A stretch of DNA of 64,000 bases from Erinaceus europaeus (taxonomy: Eukaryota > Chordata > Mammalia > Eulipotyphla > Erinaceidae): NCBI RefSeq assembly GCF_950295315.1, contig NC_080176.1:36295263-36359262 (forward strand), written 5' to 3'. Under the pieces are notes generated by a model. It saw nothing but the letters and a program-made list of their open reading frames with translations. It was not told where the DNA came from and ran no database searches. Below are positions 23,458-35,861 of the stretch, piece by piece (position 1 is the stretch's first letter; each line of letters begins with the position of its first letter). Made by a program: the position numbers and the translations under genes.

Positions 23458-23605
23458 CTGAGTCAGGGTAGTGGCACACCCACAGAGTACAAACACTACT
23501 ATGTATGAGGATCCAGGTTCAGGCCCCCGCCCCCACCTGCCCCACTGCAGGAAGCTTCCTGAATGGTGGAGCTCTGTGTCCCCTATATCTCCCTCCCTCC
23601 TTATT
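23458..23605 (+). repeat. SINE B
   Basis: GAGTCAGGGTAGTGGCACAC head and GGATCCAGGTTCAGGCCC box. Confidence 0.7.
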
Positions 23606-23607
23606 TT

Positions 23608-23885
23608 AATTGCCACCAGGGTTATCCCTGGGGCTTAGTGGTTGTATAATAAACCCGTTGCTCCCAGTAGGCCTTTTGTTTTCCCAGCCTCCCCCCCCAT
23701 ATTTTTTTTTTTTTCCTTTTCTGTTTTTGATAGGCACAGAGACTTTGAGAGTGAAGGGGAAGAAGGGGGGGAGAGAAAGAGAAGTCCTTGTAGTACTGCT
23801 TCACCACTCATGAAGCTTTCCTCTCTGCAAGTGGGCAATGGGACCTTGAACCCAGGGCCATGGGACCTTGAACCCAGAGCCCAGC
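23608..23885 (-). repeat. SINE with 3' module (A/B mosaic)
   Basis: It starts with the complement of the 3' module (ACCAGGGTTATCCCTGGGGC). A SINE body follows, with CTGCTTCACCACTCATGAAG. Confidence 0.7.
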
Positions 23886-24939
23886 TCCCTCTATCCTATG
23901 CCTCTCTCAGGATAAGGAGGGGGAAAAAAAAAAGCAGCTGGACTTCTAGAAGCTGTGGAGTCATTCTGTTGTCAGTAAGCCTCATAGATAACCCTGGTGG
24001 AAAAAAAAAAAAAAAAGAGAGGAAGAGGAACAGTTCTGTCAACTATGAATAATATGCTGTGCTAATCAGTTGTAGAGCATGGAGAATTCACAAACTGTAC
24101 TGTAGCCAGTATTCTTTCAGGTGGCATATGCCTCTGGAGTACATGATAGCAGGGACCACACTCCCAGGAAAGTGGGTTTGGACACCCTGTAAAGGGGGGG
24201 ATATGGTTGTTGTGGTATGTTGAACATCTATATTCTTTATAAATGGTAGATACTGGATAGATTTGAACTGGTGAGAGAAGATAACCTCTGTTAGATTATA
24301 ACATTGATTCCAGACAACTCTTCCCAGTTCAAAATCACTTCATAGATTTTTAAAGGTATTATGTGAATATACACTAATTTTTTAAAAAGAGTATTAAAAT
24401 ATTTTGGTTGAGGATAGGCAAATTTGTTGAAAGCAAAATCTTTGTTTTGTCTTGTTGTAGTTCATTGTCAATGTGTTCCACATAGTTCCATATAATATTA
24501 GACCCTTTGACTATATGATAACATCAAAGACATGCCTGAAGGGCACCTAACTTTTCTTTTTAAAGTGGGAGATACACTAGAAGAAGCCAGCATAAAAGGT
24601 TATTTGAAAGACATCAAACATGGACTTGTCTGGACTTTGCAGGTTTTGAAGTATATATAGGAATCAAAATTGACTCATTACTTTTAAACCCTTGTGTCAG
24701 TTTTAAAAAAATGTTATGAATGGTAGTATTTGAGGTATATAATTGTTACTTAGATATCCAACGAGTCTCCCCACAGGAAATTACATACATCTGAAAATTC
24801 TGAAAAAAAAAAAAAATATATATAATTGTTTTTGTTGTTCACTTTATTTGACTAAAGCATAGTAAAATGACTTTAAAAGCATGATGTATACAAAACAATA
24901 TGTACACTAAGACTGTAAGCTGCATATACATATTTTTTT

Positions 24940-25083
24940 TGGAAAGATTCTATTTATTTATAAATGAGAAAGATAGAAGGAGAGAGAGGAAAAAAACAGA
25001 TATCACTCTGGTACATGTGCTGAACTCAGGACCTCATGCTTGATAGTCTAATGCTTTATCTACTGCACCACCTCTGACCACCC
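24940..25083 (-). repeat. SINE E
   Basis: CAGATATCACTCTGGTACAT and ATGCTTTATCTACTGCACC. Confidence 0.8.
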
Positions 25084-27009
25084 TGTACATCTTTTAACAC
25101 TAGGAAGAAAACTAAATCTCATAACTTTTGTTGAAGAATAGTAATATGCAAACCAGATCATTTTTGTTGAGAAATTCTGGACCTATTTGTGGTGGAGTTT
25201 ATATATTTCTTGTCTATAGGTTAATCGTATCCTTTCATACATTGTATGACTTATGGTGTTTTTGTGACAAAGACTGCTACTAATAGGGTTAAACACAAAT
25301 TGATAATCCAGTGTTTATGTTTTGAATTCAGAATGAACAGTTTTAATAGAGTTTAATAGAAACTTCAGAATTTTTTTCATTTCAGAATTTTTATTAAAAT
25401 ACTCATTTGGGTATAATATATATTATGTATAATATATATATGTATATTAACAACAGAATTTGGGGCCCCTTTAAATTCTCAGAATTGGCTTTATTATTTA
25501 AAAGTATATATCATAAAATGGAATTTAGAATGATAGTAAATGGTCCATGACAGGTCATTGTTTCTAATATTGGGTTTTTTTCTCCTCTCAAAGTCAGTTC
25601 CAGACTTCTCCCCATACACTGGTGCTCCATGTATGCCAGGGCTCCAACCTGGGCCACATGGCAATGCTCATTCCCTATCCAGTGAGCTAGCTTTGTGCCT
25701 CTGTGAGTATCTGGTGAATAGAGCAATCGATTTCATAAAAACTTAGGAACTCCTTTAAGAAAGGGCAAAGTATACTCCAAAATGACTGAATGGATGTTTG
25801 ATTGTTTGGGGCTGTACCCCTTTATTTTCCTCAGATCTTTGACCAGTACTATCAGTAACTGGCATCTGTTGTTTGTACATGTGCATTAGCTTCCAGAAAT
25901 TCAGTATAATTCACAAACATTAATCTACCCACTTTGAGATAACTAAATCTTATAAGCAATGCACAACCTAAATATGACTATACATCATAAAGGCAGTGCT
26001 TTTCACTTTTGAATTGAAATAACATATTATGCAATTAAAGAAATAATCCAAATAGCAACTTTAGTGGAAGATAAATTACGTGAGCTGTTTTATAAAGCAC
26101 TGTTAAAGCCGCACTTAAGTCTTTAAGGGATAGTGCAAACCCATGATATGTTCTAGGTACAAAGCTAAAATAAGTAAAATATTAACATAAAGAGTGACTT
26201 TTCTTTTTTAGTTAATAAATTGACTCTTGCCTTATTGCTGCATTCTTAAATTGTGTGGTATTTATCTGTGTACTGATATACACGTGTATACACACGCACA
26301 CACACTCAAGACAGGTCTTTTGCATAACATTTCTTCAACAAATTCCTCAAGTTGCTAGTGTTACAGTCTCAGATGTGTTGTTGAATGGACTACCTGTTCA
26401 TACAGGAGCTGCATTGTTGTGTAGCTTCATTCCTTCCGATGGGTGTGGAACAGGATTAAAGCACATTTTATAGGGTTCTAATTGTAGATGCCTAATTGAC
26501 TTGATGAATAACAAATGCTGAAATTTAAAAGATACACACACATACATACATACAAACCTGTTTCAGGGCTGATCTGCCTGACAGAACAAATGCCTCACAG
26601 GTGTTGAATACTTCTAAGATAAAAGAATAGTCTTTCTGTATTTCTCAAGAATTTTCTTTTGAAGTTTACATGGATTTTCTACCTCATTGTTTCTTTTCTT
26701 AAAATGGCTCATGTCAAAAATCCCATCTCATTTTTGGCTTCACTTTTCACTTTTAAAGACGTACCTGAGATTTAGAAGTCTGCCAGAATTACAAGAAAAT
26801 GTATCAAATAAATTTTCACACAGCTTGGCAGGGGAGGAAAAACAAAAACCTGCTGACTCAAGTCTTTGGTCTAGTAGGGTCACAAGTTCTTTACTTCTTC
26901 AACAATGACTTGATTCTTTAAGTACCTCCAAGATCTCATGAGAGGCTGTCATTATTACTTAAAGCTGAAAGAAGCTTCTTAGGCTAGAAATTTGGTAGCT
27001 GAAAAACAT

Positions 27010-27205
27010 TTATTTATTTTATATATTTATATATTTATGTACTTATTTATATATGAGAGATTCAGAGAGGGATATACACAGAGAGAAAGAGACTAGAACA
27101 CTACTCAGCCCTGGCTTATGGCAGTGCTAAAAATTGTGCCTGGGACCTCAGAACCTCAGGCACAAAAGTCTTTTGTGTAACCATTATGCTATCTCCCCTG
27201 GCTGA
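27010..27205 (-). repeat. SINE C
   Basis: TATTTAT-rich start, AACACTACTCAGCCCTGGC and ACCATTATGCTATCTCCCC. Confidence 0.75.
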
Positions 27206-27219
27206 AAATATTTTTTGTT

Positions 27220-27365
27220 ACTGGTTTTTATTTATTTGTGGTTTAATTTTTATTTTTTAAAGAGAGAAAGAGAACCAGACCATCACTCTGATACATATAC
27301 AATTGAACTCAGAACCTCATGCCTGAAAGTCCAATGCTTTATCCACTGTGCCATCTCCCGGACAA
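27220..27365 (-). repeat. SINE E
   Basis: ACCAGACCATCACTCTGATA and ATGCTTTATCCACTGTGCC. Confidence 0.8.
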
Positions 27366-27469
27366 CTGAAAATATTTTTTTAATCAAAAGATTAGACCCA
27401 TTTTTATTTTTAATACCAAAAGTTTTTTATTGTTATGCTTATAATTTAAGAGTTTTGCAATTCATTTAA

Positions 27470-27655
27470 TTTTTTTTTTATTATTGGTTAGAGAAATTGA
27501 GAGGGTAGGAGGAAATAGAGGGAAAGAGAAAGACACCTGCAGCCCTGCTTTACCACTTGTGAAGCTTTCTCTAGGTAGGTGGGGACTAGAAGCTTGAACT
27601 CAGGTCCTTGTGCACTGTAATGTGTGCTTAACCAGGAGAGCCACCACTCAGCCCC
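27470..27655 (-). repeat. SINE B
   Basis: GCAGCCCTGCTTTACCAC body and AGAGCCACCACTCAGCCCC head. Confidence 0.85.
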
Positions 27656-27819
27656 TTGGAATTTTTTCTTTTTGTATTTATAAGCCTCAAAACTGATTTT
27701 TTTTTTTTTTTTTTTTTTTTATTCCAGCCTCCCTTTGGGGCAGTCCTACCCTTTTGAGTTTGTAGTTAGGGTAAGGTTCTGAAGAGGCTCACAGAAAGAC
27801 TAATGAGAACATACTTTTT

Positions 27820-27965
27820 TTTTTTAATTTTAAGATTTAGTTTATTTATTAATGAGAAGGGTAGGAGGAGGTGGGGGAGAGAATCAGACATCACCCTGGT
27901 ACATATGCTGCTGGGGATTAAAGTCAGAACCTCATGCTTTTTCCACTGGGCCACCTCCTGGACCA
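27820..27965 (-). repeat. SINE E
   Basis: AGACATCACCCTGGTACATA and GGGCCACCTCCTGGACC. Confidence 0.75.
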
Positions 27966-28569
27966 TGTGAGGACTTTCTTTATGGAAGTGACCATTATAG
28001 AGAAGAATCTGCTAGGTGTCTAGGCACAGAGCATGTAGGGCAGAATCCAAGGATGCTATGACTAGGTGATGAAGTGGCCCAGTATTGATCAAAATAGACA
28101 TCATTAAGTGAGGAAATCTGGTATACTTTACCTACTTTTCCTCAGAGTTAAAGTATCTTGTGACTGCAGTGTACCATAACCAGGAAGTTGGCGTTGCTGC
28201 AATCTACCAGCCTTGCTCAGGTTTCAGATTTTCATACACTCACATACATGTAGGATAAACTAAAATGTGTTAGTTGTGTATAGTTTAATTATATGTGTAG
28301 ATGCACCAAGGTTCCCTCCTGTTACCCTTACCTAGCTACCTTTCCCCACTGCTAACCTTTCCAAGTTTTGGCCACCCTTAATCTATTCCGCATATCAATA
28401 GTTTGGTCATTTCAAGGCTGCTACATGGTGGAATTGTGTGAGATACAGCCTTTGAGATGGACTTTTTATTGTTCTTAATGAATTAGAGATCATTAAACTA
28501 TGGCCTCATGTATAGAAGACATGTTTTTTACCCAGAAAGCCACTTCATCCTAGAGGTGTTCTTTTATTT

Positions 28570-28715
28570 ATTTTTTTTTAAGATTTATTTTATTTCAGCT
28601 GTGATACAGAGTTTTTTATATGAGACAGACAGGAGGAGAGAAACCAGAGCACACTTCACTACATGCATGCCAGCATGCAAGTCCTGCACTATACCAGTTA
28701 AGTTATTTCATGGAT
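28570..28715 (-). repeat. SINE E-like, diverged
   Basis: TTAAGATTTATTTTATTTC start, ACCAGAGCACACTTCAC and a weak head. Confidence 0.55.
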
Positions 28716-28754
28716 TCTTGTTTTTATTTTATTTATTTATTTTTACTGCTGTTA

Positions 28755-29317
28755 CTTTTTTTAAATTTCTTTATTGGAGGATAAATGTTTTACATTCCAT
28801 AGTAAATACAATAGTTTGTACATGCATAACATTTCTTAGTTTTTCACATAACAATACAACCCCTGCTAGGTCCTCTGTCATCCTGTTCCAGGACCTGAAC
28901 TCTCCTTCCCACCCACCCCAGAGTCTTTTACTTTGGTGCAATACACCAACTCCATTCCAGGTTCTACTTAGTGTTTTCTCTTCTGATCTTGTTTTTCAAC
29001 TTCTGCATGTGAGTGAGATCATCCTATACATCATTCTGTTTCTGACTTATTTCAGTTAACATGATTTCTTCAAGCTGCATCCAAGATGGGCTAAAAATGG
29101 TGAAATCACTATTTTTAATAGCTGAGTAGTATTCCATTGTGTATCTAGACCACAACTTGCTCAGTGACTCATCTGTTGTTGGACACCTGGGTTTCCAGGC
29201 TTTGGTTATTATAAACTGTGCTGCTGTGGACATGGATATACACAAATCTTTTTGGATAGGTGTGTTGGGTTCCTTAGGATATATCCCTCTTGTTTTTAAC
29301 TCAGAATAATAATCCAC
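28755..29317 (-). mobile_element. L1 3' end with ORF2 C-terminus
   Basis: A T run is followed by the L1 3' UTR. From 29024 to 29317 there is an open minus-strand stretch with the ORF2p C-terminal motifs [15 protein letters not shown] and [11 protein letters not shown]. It is 5' truncated. The solo LTR begins 14 bases to the right. Confidence 0.85.
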
Positions 29318-29330
29318 CTAAGTCATCTAC

Positions 29331-30033
29331 TGTCGGGCTAGCAACATGAAAGAGAGAGATGACCCAAGAACCAAGCTCGTGGCAGCAAGGTCATTCAAAT
29401 CTTTATTCATCCGAGTGCCCCAGAGTCTGGCGGTAGCATACCTGGTTAAGCCACGTGGCACAAACCGCAGTGGCTGGCATCAGCCTTCCAGTCTGCAACC
29501 GCTGCTTCTCCAGGTTGGAACATGGAAGAGACAAGTCAGGAATGGAAGTGGCTTGACAATACCATACATGGTTAGGAAAGGGGCAGAGAAAGGTGAAAAA
29601 GGTAGGGACTTCATTAGCAACTGTTGCTAGGGATTTAACTGGTAGGACTAATAATACCCTGCGGTCTTGAGGGAAGGAAAAGAATATATTAAATGAACAG
29701 AATGGGTGGGGGAATAGGGTGGAGGCCTTAAGTCATTTGTTAGATAAAGCAAAAGATTGATATGTAGATAATAACAGGATGGGCCATAGTATCAAGGAAT
29801 GCAGGGTGGAGCAGGGGGAGTTGGCTTAATGTTTTAAGGAATGTCAGCCTCCTAGAGGCAGAAAAATGCAGGGTGCTTTGTGAGGCAGGGAGTCTGATAA
29901 GACGAGGCAAACCTTTGGGGTTCCCCTGTCCCTCCTTGCTCAACCTCTCAGTAGAGAGAGAGACTGACAGGATAGATGCGCCCCTCAGGTCAAACCCTGT
30001 CAGGCTCTACCACATCCTCACAATTTCCCTACA
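29331..30033 (-). mobile_element. Solo LTR (703 bp), class II-like
   Basis: It starts TGTCGGGCTAG and ends CCCTACA. ATCTAC flanks it on both sides (29325-29330 and 30034-30039), a 6-bp target duplication. A minus-strand AATAAA lies near 29400, which gives the orientation. No internal retroviral sequence is present, as after LTR-LTR recombination. It differs from the 51-57 kb LTRs apart from the TGTCG end. Confidence 0.85.
29418..29482 (+). repeat. SINE A head-like segment inside the solo LTR
   Basis: The stretch from AGTCTGGCGGTAGC to CAGTGGCTGGCATCA aligns along about 60 bases with the tRNA-like head of SINE A. There is no SINE body or tail after it. Confidence 0.55.
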
Positions 30034-30299
30034 ATCTACCAGTTATACTACTAGATTGTTGAAGAAGTCATGGTGTATTTTTTACAGAAAAAAAATTTGG
30101 CTTTTTCAATAGCGCAGTCTTTTCCAGCTACTCCTGTAAACATTTGATTGTAGATTTATTCATAACATTGTTCTAAATATGAAAAACAAGTTTTTATAAC
30201 TAGATATTATATCATATTATATTACATTACATTACATTATATTATATTATATTATATTGTATCTAGATCAGATTTAATAGAATTTTAAAAGAAGAGTTT

Positions 30300-30500
30300 A
30301 AAGGGCGGCCATGCAGTGGTGCACCTGATTAAGTGCACACATTACAGTGCAAAAGGACCCAGGTTCAAGCCCCTGGTCCCTACCTGTAGGGGGAAAGCTT
30401 CATAAGTGGTGAGGCAAGGCTATGGATGTCTCTTTTTCTTTCCCTAACTCTCCCTCCCCTCTAAATTTCACTTTATCAAATAAATAAAATATTTTTTAAA
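30300..30500 (+). repeat. SINE B
   Basis: GGCGGCCATGCAGTGGTGC head, CCTACCTGTAGGGGGAAAGC and an AAATAAATAAAAT tail. A (TTATA)n-like tract lies just before it (30205-30260). Confidence 0.85.
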
Positions 30501-30574
30501 AGAAAGAATTTGATATTGCTTCTATCTCTTTATTCTACTTTACATGAAAAAATGTTTTTGATTAGTTTTTTAAA

Positions 30575-30842
30575 TATTTACTTATTTATGTATTCCTTTT
30601 GTTGCCCTTATTGTTTCATTGTTGTAATGATTATTGTTGTTGTTATTGATGTCATCATTGGATAGGACAGAGAAATGGAGAGAGGAGGGGGAGAGAAAGA
30701 TAGACATCTGCAGACCTGCTTCACTGCTTGTGAAGCAACTCCCCTGCAGGTGGGGAGCCGGGAGCTCGAACCATGATCCTTAAGCTGGTCCTTGGTGCTT
30801 TGTGCCACGTGCGCTTAACCCACTGTGCTACCACCCAACTCC
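30575..30842 (-). repeat. SINE A
   Basis: TTTTGTTGCCCTTATTG tail complement, CCTGCAGGTGGGGAGC body and CTGTGCTACCACCCAACTCC head. Confidence 0.9.
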
Positions 30843-30899
30843 CTTTCATTAGTTTTACAGCAAACTCCTTGAAATATGTGTCCCATAGAAGAATATGTT

Positions 30900-30970
30900 T
30901 AGGTGGAAAAGTCATGACACATTTTTGCATAGAAAAAGAGAAAAATATGTTACGACTTTTCCAACAACCA
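30900..30970. mobile_element. Mariner-like palindromic MITE 1
   Basis: About 70 bases form two inverted arms. The left arm GGAAAAGTCATGACACATTT matches the complement of the right arm, which reads GGAAAAGTCGTAACATATTT. Size and build are like MADE1-type mariner MITEs. Confidence 0.7.
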
Positions 30971-31082
30971 ATAGCTATTACAATCATTCTACATATGTGC
31001 AAATTATATGAATAATAATCATAACATTTAGCATTTTACTTATTCAAACTACTGACCATAGGAGTTAGAGTAGGATGTATTG

Positions 31083-31156
31083 CATTGTCAGAAAAGCCAT
31101 GACATACATTTTCTGTTTTTTATGCAAAAAATGTGTTGTGACTTTTCTGACAACTT
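31083..31156. mobile_element. Mariner-like palindromic MITE 2
   Basis: The inverted arms are CATTGTCAGAAAAGCCATG on the left and, on the complement of the right, GTTGTCAGAAAAGTCACAAC. It is the same general element as the copy 110 bases upstream, with somewhat different termini (GTCAGAAAAG versus GTTGGAAAAG). Confidence 0.7.
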
Positions 31157-31214
31157 ATTATCTCATTAGTTAAACACTTCCTAGATAAGAAATTTGAGAT
31201 ATGGAACACAAATG

Positions 31215-31440
31215 TAGTAGAGGGCCAGGAGATGACTCACCTTTTAATACTTTGCCGTGCACAAAGACCTAAATTCTAGCTTCTTGCTCCACATGGAAGT
31301 GCCATCATGACACCAAGAAGCTTCATGAATGAGAGTCATGGAGAGAAGCACTGAACTTCCTCCTCTGCAGTGGGTGTCAGACTTGACCCTGAGTTGCACA
31401 TAAGACAAAGCAGCCATCTTACTAGTTGAAGTATCTGCCA
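31215..31440 (+). repeat. SINE D-like
   Basis: GGGCCAGGAGATGACTCACC head and CTTGCTCCACATGGAAGTGC body. Confidence 0.5.
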
Positions 31441-31534
31441 ACCCTCAAACATTTAAATACTATAGTAGATATCTTGGGTTTAAAACATTAATATATTTTG
31501 TTAAGTACTTTTCTGTAAGCATTAAAAATTTTTT

Positions 31535-31742
31535 TTTATTTATTATCTTTATTTATTGGATAGAGACAGCCAGAAATCAAGAGGGAGGGGAGTGGTAGAG
31601 AGGGACAGAGACAGAGAGACACCTGCAGCCCTGCTTCACCACTCGTAGAGCTTTCCCCCTGCAGGTGGGGACCGGGGCCTCGAACCCAGGTCCTTATGCA
31701 TTGTAATACATGCGCTCAACCAGGTGAACCTCCACCCGACCC
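31535..31742 (-). repeat. SINE B
   Basis: GCAGCCCTGCTTCACCACTC body and CAACCAGGTGAACCTCC head. Confidence 0.88.
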
Positions 31743-32149
31743 CTTTCTGTAAGCATTTTTGCTTCTAGTCTAGGACTTCCTGCCATAATCTATTTTAATC
31801 CCCAAAGACTTGAGCCTACATAAGTATTGTTGCTATTGCAAATGCTTAGACTATGGCAGAACATAAACCTTCATTTAGAGATCACTTGTAATATTATTGT
31901 CCCTGCTATTAGCAAGGAAGTAACTTAGGTGGAGAAAATTTCTTTCTGTTTGGCTGTCACATAATAGACTGAAAGCAATAACGTTACAGATATACTTTTG
32001 TGACCTCAGGTTAAGTAAGGGAAAGACACTCCTCAGAGTGATAGAACCTGATTCATTCACTATTCAGATTTTTAAAACAGTATATTATTAAACTTAAAAA
32101 AATATCAGTTTCTTTAGAAATGGTAAAATACATTTTTTTAATTTTACAG

Positions 32150-32192
32150 GTTTACAAGTAAAAGTAACCAAACTGAAAAAGGATCGAATTTT
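32150..32192 (+). CDS. RBBP8: RBBP8 (CtIP) coding exon 3, residues 37-50 plus two bases
   Basis: This 43-base micro-exon lies between ATTTTACAG and GTAAGT. It completes Gly37 from the G left by exon 2 and encodes LQVKVTKLKKDRI, the heptad-patterned start of the long coiled coil. It ends two bases into Leu51. Phase matches both neighbours exactly. Residues 47-48 are KD, where the human protein as I recall it has QE. Confidence 0.96.
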
Positions 32193-32814
32193 GTAAGTAT
32201 CAAAATATACCACTTATTATTTATAAAGTAATTGATATCCTTGTTCTATTTGACTTCAAAGTCTTACTTATAAGGAATTTAGGTTTACTTAACATGGATA
32301 TGAGTAATTGACAATGAGTTTTTTTTTCTTTTTTCAAAATTCTAAAGAATAACTATTTAGCATTAGTTAACATTTTCTGTATAGCAACACATTAGTCTAC
32401 CCTTAGAGTAATAGAATTGCACCTGTTCGAGACCTTGGTTCCAAAAGAGGAAAAAATACATATTGTAGCAGGCAGGGATCATCAACAAAGGGTGAAATTA
32501 GTGAAAATATAATGAAATACACTAGTTACAATGTTTACAAATTACTCAAAGTTATCTCCCCACAATATACTTATTACTTACAAGAGGAAAATTATGTTGT
32601 AGCAGAGACTTCTTTCTAACAAAAGGATCAAAGTTAATATCATTAGTAATCAAATATGTCAGCCTCATGGATCTACAAATATGAAACACTAAAAAGAGCA
32701 CTCTATTAACTTTCATCATATTCTTACAGAAGATGCATGGCCAAAGTTTTATTATAGGAAAAAGTCATTTATTATCAGAAAAGCTCAAGTTGAGTAGATT
32801 TAAAAAATTAAAAC

Positions 32815-33170
32815 CAGGGAGTCAGCACAGCGGGTTAAATGCACCTGGCACAAAGCACACGGACTGGTATGAGGATTCTGGTTCAAGCCACCAGCTCCCT
32901 GCCTGCAGGGGGGGTCACTTCACAAGTGGTGAAGTAAGTCTGCAGTTGTCTATCTTTCTTCCTCTCTGTCTTCCCCTCCTCTCTCAATTTCTCTCTGTCC
33001 TATCCAACAACGACGACAACCACAACAATGGCACCAAAATGGAAAAGATGTCCTCCAGGAGCAGTGGATTCCTAGTGCAGGCACCAAGCCCCAGCAATAA
33101 CCCTGGAGGCGAAAAGAAAAGAAAAGAAAAGAAAAGAAAAGAAAAGAAAAGAAAAGAAAAAAGAGAAAAG
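32815..33170 (+). repeat. SINE A, long form, with (GAAAA)n tail
   Basis: GGGAGTCAGCACAGCGGGTT head. The 3' module is present (CTCCAGGAGCAGTGGATTCC to CAATAACCCTGGAGGC), then about ten GAAAA units (33112-33162). Confidence 0.9.
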
Positions 33171-34234
33171 AAAACTGGTTAGTACTTTTTAGAGTTAGTG
33201 AAATGATCAGGGACAGTATATGCACTGTAGGTTCTGGATTGAATTTGAACCATAAAATATGATTTAGAAGGTCAAATGATGAGATTTAAATAAGGTCTTT
33301 AGATTAATAGTATTCTATCAATTTTTATTTCTTGATCATAGTAATTGTATTATGCTTATGCAAGATATTAATGTTTTTGAGAAGCTAGATGATACATGTG
33401 CAGATGTTCTTTAATGACTTTACTTTAAGATACATCATGTAAAAAATGAAAAAAAAACTCATTCCACAAGGTAACTTCTCTTCATGCAGCTGCTATATGT
33501 TAAAGAAAATCAGAGTTTTAACAAGAAATAAGGAAATGACTGTTAGGCACCAAAAGTGTATATATCATGAGCAGTCAGTCAGTCATATTCCTGTGACTCA
33601 GAGAGTAGTAGCCAGAACAACTCTTGAGACTTAAAACAAAACAAAACTATATTCTTGCCTTGCCTTTTCATACACTTTAGTACTGATGGGATTGTCTTAT
33701 GTTTATGTATGTTAGAATTAACTGAGTAATTAGAGGAAAGCACTACGTATATGACTTTTCCTTATATTAAAAAATATTTCCTGTGTTCACTTCACAAAAC
33801 ATCTACAAAAAAGTAAATACAATAAATTGCATTGGTTGTGTAAGGAAAATTGGATCCTTCTTTTCTTGGTTAATAAGTTAAATTTCTTTTTATATCCACC
33901 TGAAGTCACAAAGGGAATATAGTTGGTTTTATTAGGAATAAACAGGATTTTCTTTAGTAGTAAAAAATGTTTTGAGTGGTTTGAGGCTTAAAATTATACT
34001 TAGGTATTTGGTCTGTATTGTGTGGTGCTAAGCATAGAACCCAGGTCCTCATATGCTCTCCCACAGACTCATCCTCGTTGTTGTTTATAGGCCAGATAGT
34101 GACGGTTAATACAATTACTATTAATCAGAAAATGAATACCATCAGTGACTTGGTATGGTGGTCAAACATGTCCCAAGCTAATAACTGAACCACTACTTGC
34201 CAAAGTTATTCTGTGAGTCTCCCTTTTTTTTTTT

Positions 34235-34522
34235 TTTTAAATATTTTATTTAATTTATTTATTCCCTTTTGTTGCCCTTGTTGTTTTATTGTTGTAGTTA
34301 TTATTGTTGTTGTTATCGTTGTTGGATAGGACAGAGAGAAACGGAGAGAGGAGGGGAAGACAGAGAGGGGGAGAGAAAGATAGACACCTGCAGACCTGCT
34401 TCACCGCCTGTGAAGCAACTCCCCTGCAGGTGGGGAGCCGGGGTTCGAACCGGGATCCTTATGCCGGTCCTTGTGCTTTGCGCCACCTGCGCTTAACCCA
34501 CTGCGCTACAGCCCGACTCCCC
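34235..34522 (-). repeat. SINE A
   Basis: It is the cleanest minus-strand copy here: CGGGGTTCGAACCGGGATCC box and CTGCGCTACAGCCCGACTCC head. Confidence 0.92.
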
Positions 34523-35631
34523 GAGTCTCCCTTTTTATGGGCAACACTATATAAGAATTATCATTCCCTCTGACCTTTTCTAATGCCAAAGCATAATGTT
34601 TCAGAATTAGTAGTAAAACAATGAACTCTTTATGTTGTGCTTTTACTCAATCTTAATGATTTTGTAAATATTGGATTAACAGCTATTAATGAGAATGATA
34701 TTATTTAAAATCAAAATATTAGCAATTTCTAAGAAGCAATATTAAACCTAGAAATCATTATATTTTCTATTTGATTATACACTTTAGGCTGTATTCACTA
34801 AATAACTTTAGGCTGTATTCACTAAAGAACTTTAGTTGTATTAAAATGAATCCTTTATATAGGTCTAATAATTCTGTTTTCTAAAATAGTATTTCTTCTT
34901 AATTTGAATTTGAGTCATTTCTCTAGATTGAATAACTAGATGCTATTATCAATTGACTAAACATTACTAGACATGAACAATATTTGCTTATGACAAATGC
35001 CCTTTTTGTAACTGTCTTTTTACAAAGTGTAAGTATATCCCCATGCACATAATCAAATTACCATGTGAAAAAGATTCTTAAATTTGTAAATAACTATTAT
35101 AAATTACTCTCTCAAAAATTACCTATAACATTTTTGAGTTGTAAAGAATGGAAAGACAGATGGTTGGTTATTCAGTAGCTGGTGATAATGCCTTAATCAC
35201 TTTGTAGTCCACAGTTACTTAATCCTTCTTGCAGCCTTTTAATGTATATTGTAATTATTCTGTGTCTGTGTTCATCAGGTAGCTTAGGGCTATGTATTTT
35301 GGAAGCCCAGGTAAGTAGCTAAATTCCCTGAGTAATCAGAGAATTAAAGGGATGATTTATTGTCTAGTGAGTTAGGTCTTTGCATTGTGCAAAGAGGAAA
35401 TTGGCCTGTTGTACTAAGTAAACTTGTGTTTGCCTGATTTGCCATAATCCTTTTCCCCCAGTATAGTTTCCTTTTACAGAATCAAGGTGTAGTAAAATTA
35501 TGATGTCTTATCTCATCTCTGTTATTAGAATAGCTGTTTTTGGAGATAGCTCAGTTCTTAGGAATTCACGTCTGGAAAAAGGTAATAAAAAAAGTGCTAT
35601 ATTTGTTCACTTCAGGTTTTTTTTGTTGTTG

Positions 35632-35775
35632 TTTTAATTTTATTTTTATTAGTGATTTACAAAATAACAGGGGTACAGTTCCACATCATTCCCACCACCA
35701 GTGTTCCATTCATTTTCCATTGGAAACTGCAGTAGTTCTCACAAGGGCACAGATACAGGTTGACTATTGTTTATA
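35632..35775 (-). mobile_element. Repeat F, 3'-end fragment
   Basis: TAGTGATTTACAAAATAACA is followed by CATTCCCACCACCAG and a diverged form of the next block. It ends in a (TA)n run. Confidence 0.6.
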
Positions 35776-35861
35776 TATATATATATATGTGTCAAACGCT
35801 AGAAGAAGAATATATATATATAATTTTTAATTAATGATTTAATAATGATTTGCAATTGGCC

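Noticed and set aside
25560..25700. Possible antisense SINE (CAGGGCTCCAACCTGGGCC)
   Set aside because: The head and tail do not match any family defined here.
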